64,000 nucleotides of DNA, from positions 2,418,001 through 2,482,000 of the forward strand of contig NZ_CP116009.1 in NCBI RefSeq assembly GCF_027941915.1, written 5' to 3'. The notes under the pieces are model-generated. The model made no database searches and had not been told where the DNA came from. It worked only from the letters and a program-made list of their open reading frames with translations. The stretch is from Ramlibacter tataouinensis (GTDB lineage Bacteria > Pseudomonadota > Gammaproteobacteria > Burkholderiales > Burkholderiaceae_C). This document shows, one piece after another, positions 49,301-58,000 of the stretch; position 1 is the stretch's first letter, and every line of letters begins with the position of its first letter. The position numbers were made by a program, and so were the translations under genes.

Positions 49301-49523
49301 GCGTCGCCAGCGCGTTTTCCAGCTTGCGGGCGACCTCGGTCTCCAGCTGCCCCGGCGCCGCCCCCGGCAGCGAGGCGCTCAGCACCACCGTCGGCAGGTC
49401 GATGTCGGGGAAGTTCTGCACCTTCATCGCCTGGAAGCCGAGCAGGCCGCCGAAGGTCAGCAGCACGAACAGCAGCAGCGCCGGGATCGGGTTGCGGATC
49501 GACCAGGACGAGACGTTCAGCAC
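46398..49523 (-). CDS. RND efflux transporter permease subunit
   Basis: 1041-residue inner-membrane, proton-driven multidrug-type pump with 12 expected membrane helices in two repeats and two large periplasmic loops. Conserved features: IRNPIPALLLFVLLTFGGLLG, FPDIDLPTVVLSASLPGAAP, the charged TM4 motif LVVGILVDDAIVEVENI, FIPPDDNSQTQVYLELPPG and LMLMGIATKNSILLVEYAI. It belongs to the AcrB/MdtB-like hydrophobe efflux group. The GTG at 49521-49523 follows TAGGAGCG at good spacing. Last gene of an OMF-MFP-RND operon; the substrate cannot be told from sequence. Confidence 0.93.
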   Translation of the reverse strand: MLNVSSWSIRNPIPALLLFVLLTFGGLLGFQAMKVQNFPDIDLPTVVLSASLPGAAPGQLETEVARKLENALATLQGLKHLYTKVQDGVVTITAEFRLEKPVQEAVDDVRSAVSRVRSDLPADLRDPVVNKLDLATQPMLAFTIASSQLDDEALSWFVDNDVTRRLLAVPGVGAVARVGGVSREVRVALDPLRMQALGITAAEVSRQLRQVQTESAGGRTDLGGGEQPVRTLATVRTAGEIGRLEIALAGAAGAPGRSIRLSDIATVSDTIAEPRAAALLDGRPVVGFEVSRSRGESEIAVGAAVHRALDELKARHPHIRLTQAFDFVTPVQEEYEGSLHLLYEGALLAVLVVWLFLRDFRATFVSAVALPMSAIPAFLGMYLLGFSINIVTLLALSLVVGILVDDAIVEVENIVRHLRMGKTPYQAAMEAADEIGLAVIATTFTLIAVFLPTAFMSGIAGKFFKQFGWTAALAVFASLVVARVLTPMMAAYLLKPVVGGHREPGWMAPYIRAVQWALRHRLATSIAAGLFFIGSLALTMLLPAAFIPPDDNSQTQVYLELPPGSTLEQTVRVAEQARQAIAQVPHVRSVYTTIGGGSAGTDPFANVGAAEPRKATLTILLDPRGERPRKQPIENQIRHALEPLPGVRSKVGLGGSGEKYILVLSGEDPQALQAAAMAVERDLRTIPGLGQIASTASLIRPEIAVRPDFARAADLGVTSSAIAETLRIATTGDYDVALPKLNLSQRQVPIVVKLQDDARRDLSLLERLAVPGARGPVMLGQVATLELTGGPAVIDRYDRSRNINFEIELSGQPLGEVAAKVQELPAVKNLPPGVFVREVGDAEVMGELFASFGLAMLTGVLCIYVVLVLLFKDFLHPFTILAALPLSIGGAFVGLLLANATLSMPSLIGLIMLMGIATKNSILLVEYAIMARTERGMSRWDALLDACHKRARPIVMTTLAMGAGMLPIALGLGSADQSFRSPMAIAVIGGLITSTVLSLVVIPVVYTYVDDIEQFFRRQLRRLRHKEPHAVTTTAQPRPEP

Positions 49524-49533
49524 GCGATCGCTC

Positions 49534-50709
49534 CTAGCGGGCGCTGCCGTTGGCGGCCGAGGCGGCCGGCGCGGCCGGCGCGGCACGCTCGGCCTCGACG
49601 ATGCGCACCAGGTCGCCGTCGTTCAGGAAACCGGCGCCGCTGGCGACGATGCGCGCATCGGGCGGCAGGCCGGCGGTGATCTCGATGCGGTCGCCGGCCA
49701 GCCGGCCGGTCTGTACCTTGGCCTGCGCCACCCGGTTGTCGGCGCCGACGCGCAGCACGTAGCTGAAGCCCTCGCGCAGCACCAGCGCCGACTGCGGCAC
49801 GGTCAGCGCCGGCGTGCGGCCGAGGTCGAACTCGCCGCGCGCGAACATGCCGGCGCGCGCGCTGCCGTTGCCGGCGCCCGGCAGCGGTGCGAGATCCACG
49901 TAGACCAGGGCGATGCGGGTCTGCGGATCGACCGTGGCGCCGAGCGTGCGCAGCTTGCCGGCCAGCCGCGCACCGCTGGCGGCCGTGACGGTCGCCGGCG
50001 TGCCGGGCGCCAGCCGCCCGAGTTCGTCGGCGGTGACTTCGGCGCGCCATTCCAGCCGGCCCTGGCGGATCAGCCGGAACAGCTCGGTGCCGGGGGCGAC
50101 CACCTGGCCGACGGTGGCCATGCGGGCCGAGATGATGCCGCTGTCCGGCGCCGCCAGCGTCGATTGCGCCAGCCGCACCTGCTGCGCCTCGAACACCGCC
50201 CGCGCCGCCTGCACGCGCGCCCTGGCGGTCTGCTCGGCGGTCAGGTACTGGTTGATCTGCGCCGCGCTCAGGGCGCCGGTGGCCTGCAGGCTGCGGGCCC
50301 GGTCGGCGTTGGCGCCGGCGTCGGCCGCCGCCGCTTCGGCTTCGGCCACGCTGGCGCGCGCCTGCGCCAGCTCGGCGCGCAGGGTGTCGGAGGCGAAGGT
50401 GGCCAGCACCTGGCCCTTGTCGACCCGTTCGCCGACGTTGACCCGCACGTCGGTGATGCGCAGGCCGCCGGCCTCGGCGCCGACGCTGGCCTCCTGCCAG
50501 GCCGCGATGTTGCCGTTGGCGGCCAGCCGCACCGGCAGCGTGCTGGCCTGGGGCGTGGTGGTGGTGACGGTGAGCGCCGGCTTCGGGGCCGCCGCCGGGC
50601 TGGCCGCCGCGGCGTCATCGGTGCTGCGACGCGCCAGCAGCACCGCCACCAGCGCCGCCAGCAGCAGCACGGCCGCCGTGACCGCCGCGGTGCGTTTGGA
50701 GATCCTCAT
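49534..50709 (-). CDS. RND efflux periplasmic adaptor (membrane fusion) subunit
   Basis: 391 residues. N-terminal membrane anchor (AAVTAAVLLLAALVAVLL), lipoyl/barrel-sandwich halves around an alpha-hairpin (VRVNVGERVDKGQVLATF, then a coiled-coil with AQARASVAEAEAAAAD, then STLAAPDSGIISARM), beta-barrel (GTPATVTAASGARLAGKL) and a membrane-proximal domain with LTVPQSALVLREGFSYVL. It bridges the permease and outer-membrane channel. The ATG overlaps the upstream channel gene's stop as ATGA. Confidence 0.92.
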   Translation of the reverse strand: MRISKRTAAVTAAVLLLAALVAVLLARRSTDDAAAASPAAAPKPALTVTTTTPQASTLPVRLAANGNIAAWQEASVGAEAGGLRITDVRVNVGERVDKGQVLATFASDTLRAELAQARASVAEAEAAAADAGANADRARSLQATGALSAAQINQYLTAEQTARARVQAARAVFEAQQVRLAQSTLAAPDSGIISARMATVGQVVAPGTELFRLIRQGRLEWRAEVTADELGRLAPGTPATVTAASGARLAGKLRTLGATVDPQTRIALVYVDLAPLPGAGNGSARAGMFARGEFDLGRTPALTVPQSALVLREGFSYVLRVGADNRVAQAKVQTGRLAGDRIEITAGLPPDARIVASGAGFLNDGDLVRIVEAERAAPAAPAASAANGSAR

Positions 50710-52145
50710 TGGCTTTGTCCTTGTTCTTGTTGTGTGCCGTCGATGCCGGCGCTGGCGGCGGCGCTCCAGCCGCCGCCCGCCGCGCGGTACAGGTCGATCC
50801 AGGCGCCGATCCCCTCGCGTTGCAGCCCGACCAGCGCGGTCTCGGCGGCCAGCAGGGTGCGGCGCGCGTCCTCCAGCTCCACCACGCTGGCCAGCCCGGC
50901 GCGCAAGCGCGCCTCGGTGGCGGCGAACGAGGCCCGATAGCCCTCGGCGGCGATGCGGGCGTCGTCGTTGCGCGAGCGGGCGCTGTCCAGCGCCAGCAGC
51001 GCCTGTTCCACCTCGCGCACCGCCTGCCGCACGCGGCCGCGGTACTGGGCGGCGGCGTCTTCGTAGCGGGCCTGCGCCGCTTCCACGTTGGCGGCGCGGC
51101 GGCCGCCGTCGAACAGCGGCAGCGACAGGGCGAGCGGGCCGATCGACCAGCTCTGGGCATCGGTGCTGGCGCCGCCGACGCGCACGCTGCCGGCCGCCAC
51201 CGAGCCGGACAGCGCCAGCCGCGGGTAGCGGTCGGCCTGGGCCGCGCCGACATCGGCGCTGGCGGCGGCCACGGCCAGTTGGGCGCCGAACACGTCGGGG
51301 CGCTGCGCCAGCAGCTGCGCCGGCAGCGCCGGCACCGGCGCCAGCACGGCCTCGGCGGGCGGCTGCCAGGGCGCCGCCAGTTGCTGGCGCAAGGCGGGTT
51401 CGGGCAGCGCGGTCAGCGCCACCAGCCCCTTGAGTTCGGTTTCGCAGGCGGCCCGTTGCTGGCGTTCGCGCGCGGCGCCCTCGGCGGCACTGGCGCGCGC
51501 CAGCGCGGCATCGGCCGGCGCGGCAAAGCCGGCCTCGCTGCTCAAGCGGATCAGGCGCGCCGATTCGGCGCGCGAGCGTGCATCGTTGCCGGCCACGGCC
51601 AGCTGCAACTGGCAGGTGCGCCAGCCGAAATAGCTGGCGGCGGTCTCGGCGGCCACCGCCACCCGGGCCTCGTGCCAGCCGGCCCGGGCCGCGGCCAGCC
51701 GCGCCTGCGCCGCGTCGCGGCCGGCGGCACGGCCGCCGAACAGGTCCAGCTCCCAGGCGGTCTGGGCGCCGACCTGGCTGACCGTGGCCGTGGTGCCCGG
51801 CAGCGCGGCCTGCTGGTTGCCGCGCCCGACCGAGGCACTGGCATCGAGCGCGGGCAGCAGCGCAGCGTGCGCGGCCGCGCGATCGGCACGGGCCTGCGCG
51901 ATGCGGCTGCCGGCGGCGCTGACGCTGGGGTTGGCCGCCTGGGCCGCGTCGATCAGCTCGGGCAGCAGCGGGTCGCCCAGTTGCTGCCACCAGCGTTGCA
52001 GGTCGGCCGGCCGCCCGTCATGCGGGATCGGCGCGTACCAGCCGGGCGCGATCGGGGCCTCGGCCGCTGCCGGCGGTCGCGGCAGCGCGCAGCCGGCCAG
52101 CGCCAGCAAGGCCGCGGCCGCGGCAAGCGGTCGGAAGGTGTTCAT
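50706..52145 (-). CDS. Outer-membrane efflux lipoprotein, NodT/OprM family
   Basis: About 479 residues. Lipoprotein signal with lipobox LAGCA (MNTFRPLAAAAALLALAGC). Two OEP repeats: WWQQLGDPLLPELIDAAQAA, AQTAWELDLFGGRAAGRDAA, YFGWRTCQLQLAVAG; then QRPDVFGAQLAVAAASADVG, PLALSLPLFDGGRRAANVEA and LRAGLASVVELEDARRTLLA. This is a TolC-like trimeric exit duct. The ATG at 52143-52145 is preferred for the AGGGA ribosome site; ATG 52154 is alternative. First gene of the efflux operon. The 112 bases upstream to glnE are non-coding. Confidence 0.92.
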   Translation of the reverse strand: MNTFRPLAAAAALLALAGCALPRPPAAAEAPIAPGWYAPIPHDGRPADLQRWWQQLGDPLLPELIDAAQAANPSVSAAGSRIAQARADRAAAHAALLPALDASASVGRGNQQAALPGTTATVSQVGAQTAWELDLFGGRAAGRDAAQARLAAARAGWHEARVAVAAETAASYFGWRTCQLQLAVAGNDARSRAESARLIRLSSEAGFAAPADAALARASAAEGAARERQQRAACETELKGLVALTALPEPALRQQLAAPWQPPAEAVLAPVPALPAQLLAQRPDVFGAQLAVAAASADVGAAQADRYPRLALSGSVAAGSVRVGGASTDAQSWSIGPLALSLPLFDGGRRAANVEAAQARYEDAAAQYRGRVRQAVREVEQALLALDSARSRNDDARIAAEGYRASFAATEARLRAGLASVVELEDARRTLLAAETALVGLQREGIGAWIDLYRAAGGGWSAAASAGIDGTQQEQGQSQ

Positions 52146-52257
52146 CGGATCCATCCCTGGTGCGGGCTCGGCGGGCCCTGTGTCGCAAGCCCTCGTGGGG
52201 CCGGCTGCCGCCGGGCCGCCCGCGAGCCTACCACCGCCGTGTGGCCGGCCCGGAGCT

Positions 52258-55044
52258 TCAGCCGAAGACGGCGCTCCAGAGGGCGCCGATCGCCGCGCGC
52301 TGCGGCGCCGCCGCTTCCGGCGCGAGCTGGGTCGGCTCCTCGTTCAGGCGGGCGCCGTGCTGCACCCGGCGCAGCTCGCGGTAGGCCGCCGCCGCCTGCT
52401 GGCCGACCCCGGCCGGCAGCAGCCCGGCGGCCTCGGCGCGCTGCAGCAGCGCGATGTTGCCGACGTTGGGGATCAGCTCGCGGTGCCGGCCGGCGTGGGC
52501 CAGCACCAGGTACTGCACGGCGAACTCGGCATCGACCATGCCGCCTTCGCTGTGCTTGACGTCGAAGCGGCCGGCCTTGACCGGATGGCCGGCGCGCACC
52601 CGCTCGCGCATGGCGACGATCTCCTGGCGCAGCGCCGCCAGGTCGCGCGGGGCGGTGATCACCGCTTCGCGCACGGCATCGAAGCGGCCCGACAGGTCCG
52701 GCCGGCCCAGCACGCAGCGCGCCCGCGTCATCGCCTGGTGCTCCCAGGTCCACGCCGTGTTGCTGCCGCGGCCCTCCTGGTAGCGGGCGTAGGCGTCGAA
52801 GGTGGTCACCAGCAGGCCGGAGCTGCCATTGGGCCGCAGCGCGGTGTCGATCTCGTACAGGTCGCCCTCGGCGGTCTTGGTGGTCAGCCAGGTGATCAGC
52901 TTGCGCACCAGCGCGCCATAGACCTCCGGCGCGCGCTCGTCGGCGTCGTCGAACACGAACACGATGTCCAGGTCGCTGCCGTAGCCCAGCTCCTTGCCGC
53001 CCAGCTTGCCGTAGCCGATGACGGCGAAGCTCGGCTCGTCGCGGTGGCGCGCCTTCAGCCGGTCCCAGCACCAGCGGGCGGTGACGCGCAGCACGGCGTC
53101 GGCCAGCGCGCTCAGGTCGTCGGCCACCTGCTCCACCGTCAGCCGGCCCTCGATGTCGCGTGCCAGCGTGCGGAACACCTCGGCGTGGTGGGCGCGGCGC
53201 AGCAGGTTCAGCAGCGCCTCGTCGTCGTCCTCGCCGGTGCGCTGCAGCGCGCGGCGGCGCTCTTCCAGCTCCTGCTCGAAGTCGGCGGGCGCGAACCGCT
53301 CGGAGAACAGCGCCTCGCCGGCCAGTTCGTCGATCACGCCGGGGTGGCGCAGCAGGTAGCGCGCCGGCCAGCGCGCCGCGCCCAGCAGGGCCAGCAGGCG
53401 CTCGTGCACGCGCGGGCGCTCCAGCAGCAGCGCCAGGTAGCTTTCGCGCCGCAGCAGCGGCTCCAGCCAGTCGGCCATGCGCAGCGCCGCCTCCTCGCTC
53501 ACCCGCCCCTCCAGCAGCCATTGACCGGTGCGGGCGATCAGGCGCGACAGGCGCTGGCGCGCGTCCTCGCGCAGCGCCTGCACGCGCGGCTGCTCGCACC
53601 AGCGGGCGATGCGCTCGCGCAACTGCGCCGGCAACTGCTCCAGCAGCGCTTCCAGGTCGGGCGCGGCCGGCCGGCCGCCCTTGCCGCCGTTGCAGCCCCT
53701 GCATTCCTGCGTCGCCCCGAGCAGCTTGTCGAACTCCTGCGCGACGAACTCGCGGTGCCGGTCCAGCTCGTGCAGGAAGGGGCAGCCATCGGCATAGCCC
53801 AGGGTGCGGGCGATCCAGGCCAGGTCGCCGTCGTCCTCGTCGGCCGCGCCGCCCATCGGCAGCACGTGGGTCTGCTGGTCGTCCAGGTACTGGATGCGGT
53901 GCTCGACCCGGCGCAGGAACACGTAGGCCTCGGCCAGCTGGCGCGCGGTCTCCTCGGGCATCAGGCCGGCGGCGGCCACCCGCTGCAGCGCCTGCAGCGT
54001 GGGCCGGGTGCGCAGTTCGGGGAACTGGCCGCCGCGCACCACCTGCAGCAGCTGCACGATGAACTCGATCTCGCGGATGCCGCCGCGCGACAGCTTGACG
54101 TCGTTGGCGCGCTCGGGCCGGCCGGCGCTGCGCCGGGCCGCGTGCTCGCGGATCTGCCGGTGCAGCACCCGCAGCGACTCGAACACGCTGTAGTCCAGGT
54201 AGCGGCGGAACACGAACGGCAGCACCACCGGGCGCAGCGCCTGCGCCGTGCCCTGCTCCACCTCACTGCGCGGCGCCACCACCCGGCTCTTGAGCCAGGC
54301 GAAGCGCTCCCATTCGCGGCCCTGCACCAGGAAGTACTCCTCCAGCGCATCGAGCGACACCGCCGGCGGTCCGGAATTGCCGTTCGGGCGCAGCGCCAGG
54401 TCGACCCGGAACACCAGGCCGTGCTCGGTGGTCTCGCCCACCAGCGCGAAGATGGCCCGCACCGCCTTGGCGAAGTACTCCTGGTGGCTGATGCGGCCGC
54501 GGCCCTCGACCCCGGCGGTTTCGCCGTCCTGCTCGTACACGTAGATCAGGTCGATGTCGCTGGAGACATTGAGCTCGCGCGCACCCAGCTTGCCCATGCC
54601 GATGATCCACAGCGGCACGCGCCGGCCGTCCGGCGCCAGCGGCGCGCCGTGCAGCGCATCGAGGTCGGCCAGCGCCTGCCGGCAGGCGGCGTCGAGCGCG
54701 AACTCGGCCAGCGCGGTCATGGCGCCGGTCACGTCGGCCAGCGGCGCCTGCGCCTCGCAGTCGAGCCGAACCAGGCGTTCCACCACCAGTTGCCGCAGGA
54801 TGCGCAGCGCCGCCGGCAGCGCATGGCCGCGCGCGCGCAGGGCGTCGAAGGTGGCTTGCAGCGCGTCGGGGCCGGGCAGGCCGGCCGTCAGCAGGGGCAG
54901 CTCGGCTTCGTAGCGCCTGCGGATGCGCTGGGCAAAGCGCGAATGGGAACCCTCGGGCACCGGCGGCGTCTGATCCGGTGCGGCCAGCCCCGCGCCCGCC
55001 GGCGTGTCGCGGCCCGTCGCGCCGGGTGCTGCGCCGCGGCTCAT
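52258..55044 (-). CDS. glnE: Bifunctional glutamine synthetase adenylyltransferase/adenylyl-removing enzyme
   Basis: 928 residues, the usual length. It adenylylates and deadenylylates glutamine synthetase in response to PII state. Two nucleotidyltransferase halves are recognisable: IGMGKLGARELNVSSDIDLI (adenylyl-removing side, about residue 130) and IGYGKLGGKELGYGSDLDIV (adenylylating side, about 675), each followed by RPNGNSG or RPNGSSG and by RGGIREIEFIVQ or SEGGMVDAEFAVQYL. The ATG at 55042-55044 gives a short Ala/Gly/Pro-rich N-terminus. Divergent from the YhdP-like gene across 24 bases. Confidence 0.96.
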   Translation of the reverse strand: MSRGAAPGATGRDTPAGAGLAAPDQTPPVPEGSHSRFAQRIRRRYEAELPLLTAGLPGPDALQATFDALRARGHALPAALRILRQLVVERLVRLDCEAQAPLADVTGAMTALAEFALDAACRQALADLDALHGAPLAPDGRRVPLWIIGMGKLGARELNVSSDIDLIYVYEQDGETAGVEGRGRISHQEYFAKAVRAIFALVGETTEHGLVFRVDLALRPNGNSGPPAVSLDALEEYFLVQGREWERFAWLKSRVVAPRSEVEQGTAQALRPVVLPFVFRRYLDYSVFESLRVLHRQIREHAARRSAGRPERANDVKLSRGGIREIEFIVQLLQVVRGGQFPELRTRPTLQALQRVAAAGLMPEETARQLAEAYVFLRRVEHRIQYLDDQQTHVLPMGGAADEDDGDLAWIARTLGYADGCPFLHELDRHREFVAQEFDKLLGATQECRGCNGGKGGRPAAPDLEALLEQLPAQLRERIARWCEQPRVQALREDARQRLSRLIARTGQWLLEGRVSEEAALRMADWLEPLLRRESYLALLLERPRVHERLLALLGAARWPARYLLRHPGVIDELAGEALFSERFAPADFEQELEERRRALQRTGEDDDEALLNLLRRAHHAEVFRTLARDIEGRLTVEQVADDLSALADAVLRVTARWCWDRLKARHRDEPSFAVIGYGKLGGKELGYGSDLDIVFVFDDADERAPEVYGALVRKLITWLTTKTAEGDLYEIDTALRPNGSSGLLVTTFDAYARYQEGRGSNTAWTWEHQAMTRARCVLGRPDLSGRFDAVREAVITAPRDLAALRQEIVAMRERVRAGHPVKAGRFDVKHSEGGMVDAEFAVQYLVLAHAGRHRELIPNVGNIALLQRAEAAGLLPAGVGQQAAAAYRELRRVQHGARLNEEPTQLAPEAAAPQRAAIGALWSAVFG

Positions 55045-55068
55045 AATTCCTGCCACCCCGAAGTATTC

Positions 55069-58000
55069 ATGAACGATTCGCTGCCGCTTCCATCGGGCCT
55101 GCTGAAGGTCTATGCCGCCTGCGCGAAGTGGTCCCTGTGGCTCCTGGCAGCCGCCTGGCTGCTGCTCGCGCTGGGCTGGGGTGCCCTGCACGCGTGGATT
55201 GTGCCGCGAATCGGCGAGCTGCGTCCGCAGCTGGAAGCGCAGGCCTCGCGGGCGCTGGGGGTGCCGGTGCGCATCGGTGCGCTGAGCGCCAGCCGCCAGG
55301 GGCTGGTGCCCTCGCTGCAGCTCGAATCGGTGGTGCTGCTCGACCCGCAGGGCCGCGAGGCGCTGCGCCTGCCGCGGGTGGTGGCGGCGTTGTCGCCGCG
55401 CTCGCTGTGGAACCTGGGGTTCGACCAGCTGTACATCGAGCGGCCGGTGCTGGACGTGCGCCGCTCCGCCGACGGGCATGTCTGGGTCGCCGGACTGGAC
55501 CTCTCGCGCGGCGCCCAGGGCGGCGACGGCAGTGCCGCCGACTGGGTGTTCCGCCAGGGCGAGTTCGTGATCCGCGGCGGCACCCTGCGCTGGACCGACG
55601 AGATGCGCGGCGCGCCGCCGCTGGAGCTGGCCGATGTCGACGTGGTGGTGCGCAACAGCGGCCGCCGCCATGACCTGCGCGTCGATGCCACGCCGCCGCC
55701 GGCCTGGGGCGAGCGCTTCACGATGCAGGGCATGTTCCGCCAGCCGCTGCTGTCCACCCACGCCGGCCGCTGGCAGGAGTGGGACGGCCAGATCCATGCC
55801 GACCTGCGCCGGGTCGACCTGGGCCAGCTGCGCCGGCACGCGACGCTGGGCGAATTCGAGCTGCACGGCGGCCACGGCGCGTTGCGGGCCTGGGCCGACG
55901 TCCAGAACGGGCAGCTGACCGGCGCCACGGTGGACATTTCGGCGGCCGACGTGTCGACCACGCTGGCGCCCGGGCTGCAGCCGTTGGCGCTGGCCATGCT
56001 GGCCGGCCGCCTGTCCGGCAAGCGGCTGGCGGGCGGCTTCGAGGCGCAGGCGCGCCAGTTGCAGTTCACCACCGCCGACGGCCAGCACTGGCCGGCCGGC
56101 GACGCCTTCGTCTCCTGGGTCGAGCCCGGCCCGCGCCGCGCCGGTGCCGGCGAGCTGCGCGCCGACCGCCTCGACCTGTGGGCGCTCGGCCAGCTGGCCG
56201 GCCGGCTGCCGCTGGGCGAGGCCACCCACGCCGTCCTGGCCCGCCATGCGCCGCAGGGCGTGCTGCAGGCGCTGCAGGTGCGCTGGCAAGGCGACTGGCA
56301 GGCGCCGCAGAAATACCAGGCCAAGGGCCGGGTGGCCGGCCTGCACGTGGCGGCGCAACCGGCGGCCGGCACCCCCGGCGTGCGCAACCTGGGCGGCGAT
56401 TTCGATTTCGACGAAACCGGCGGCAAGGCCCGGCTGGCCATCCAGGGCGGCGCGCTGGAGCTGCCCGGCGTGTTCGAGGACCCGCTGCTGCCGCTCGAGC
56501 GGCTCAGCGCCGATGCCCAGTGGCAGCTCAAGGGCGAGCGCATCAGCTTCACCGCCAGCAACCTGAAGTTCGCCAACGCCGACGCCCAGGGCGAAGGCCA
56601 GGCGAGCTGGCGCACCGGCGACGATCCGGCGCACCGCTTCCCGGGCGTGCTGGACCTGCAGGCCAGCCTGGCGCAGGCCAACGGCGCGCGGGTCTGGCGC
56701 TACCTGCCGCTGGGCGTGCCGAAGGAAGCGCGCGACTACGTGCGCGAATCGGTGGTCCAGGCCCAGGTCACCGACGGCCGCTTCCGGGTGCGCGGCGACC
56801 TGCGCGGCTTCCCGTTCGACCGCGCACCGGGCGAGTTCCACATCACCGGCCAGGTGAAGAACGCCACCTACGCGTTCGCGCCGAAGAACGTGGTCAAGGG
56901 CAGCGGCCCGGCCTGGCCGGCACTGACGCAGCTGTCGGGCCGGCTGGTGTTCGACCGCGCTGGCATGCGGGTGGAGGAGGTCGACGGCCGCTTCGCCAAC
57001 GCGGCCGCGCTGCGGGTGAAGGCGACCGCCGAGATCCCGGACCTGTCCCACACCACGGTCGGCGTGCGGGGCGAGATCCGGGGTCCGCTGGGCGACGCGC
57101 TGGCGCTGGTGCAGCGCTCGCCGGTGGCGGCGCTCACCCAGGATGCGCTGGCCCAGGCCAGCGGCTCGGGGCCGGCCGACGTCAAGCTGCAGCTGTCGCT
57201 GCCGATCGACCAGATCGACCGCAGCAAGGTGCAGGGCACCGTCACCTTCGCCGGCAACGACCTGCAGATGACGCCGGAGACGCCGCTGCTGCAGCGCGCG
57301 CGCGGCGCCGTGACCTTCAGCGAGCGCGGTTTCGCGCTGGTCGGCACCCAGGCCCGGGCCCTGGGCGGCGAGGTCCGCATCGAGGGCGGCAGCCGCAGCG
57401 GCGCCAACGAGCCGCTGGTCCTGATCCGGGCCCAGGGCACCGCCACCGCCGAGGGCCTGCGCCAGGCGCGCGAGCTGGGCTTCGTCTCGCGCCTGGCCAG
57501 CCAGGCCAGCGGCTCCTCGCCATACGCCGTGACGCTGGCGTTCCGGCGCGGCACGCCCGAGGTGCTGGTCACCAGCAGCCTGCAGGGGCTGGCGCTCGAC
57601 CTGCCGGCGCCGCTGTCGAAGGCGGCCGATGCGGCCATGCCGCTGCGCTACGAGACCGCGCTGCTGCGCGATGCGCCCGCCGGGGCGCTGCACGACCGGC
57701 TGTCGGTGGAGATCGGCCGCGTCGCCGCCGTCCAGTACGTGCGCGACGTCGCCGGCGACGAGCCGCGGGTGCTGCGCGGCGCCGTCGCCATCGGGTTGCC
57801 GGCGGGCGAGACCGCCGCCCTGCCGGACCAGGGCGTGATGGCCAACGTGCGGCTGGGCGCCACCAGCGTCGATGCCTGGCAGCGCGTGCTGGGCGACGCG
57901 CCGGGCGCCGCGCCGGCTGCCGGTGGGTCGCCGGCGCAGCGGGCCAGCCGCGGCTCGTCCGCCGCCCAGGGCTATCTGCCGACCCTGATCGCGGTGCGCG

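Noticed and set aside
51784-55068. Plus-strand frame open upstream of the YhdP-like gene, making an apparent 2471-residue protein
   Set aside because: It is the shadow of the outer-membrane channel and glnE genes on the other strand. The real protein starts at 55069 with a membrane anchor.
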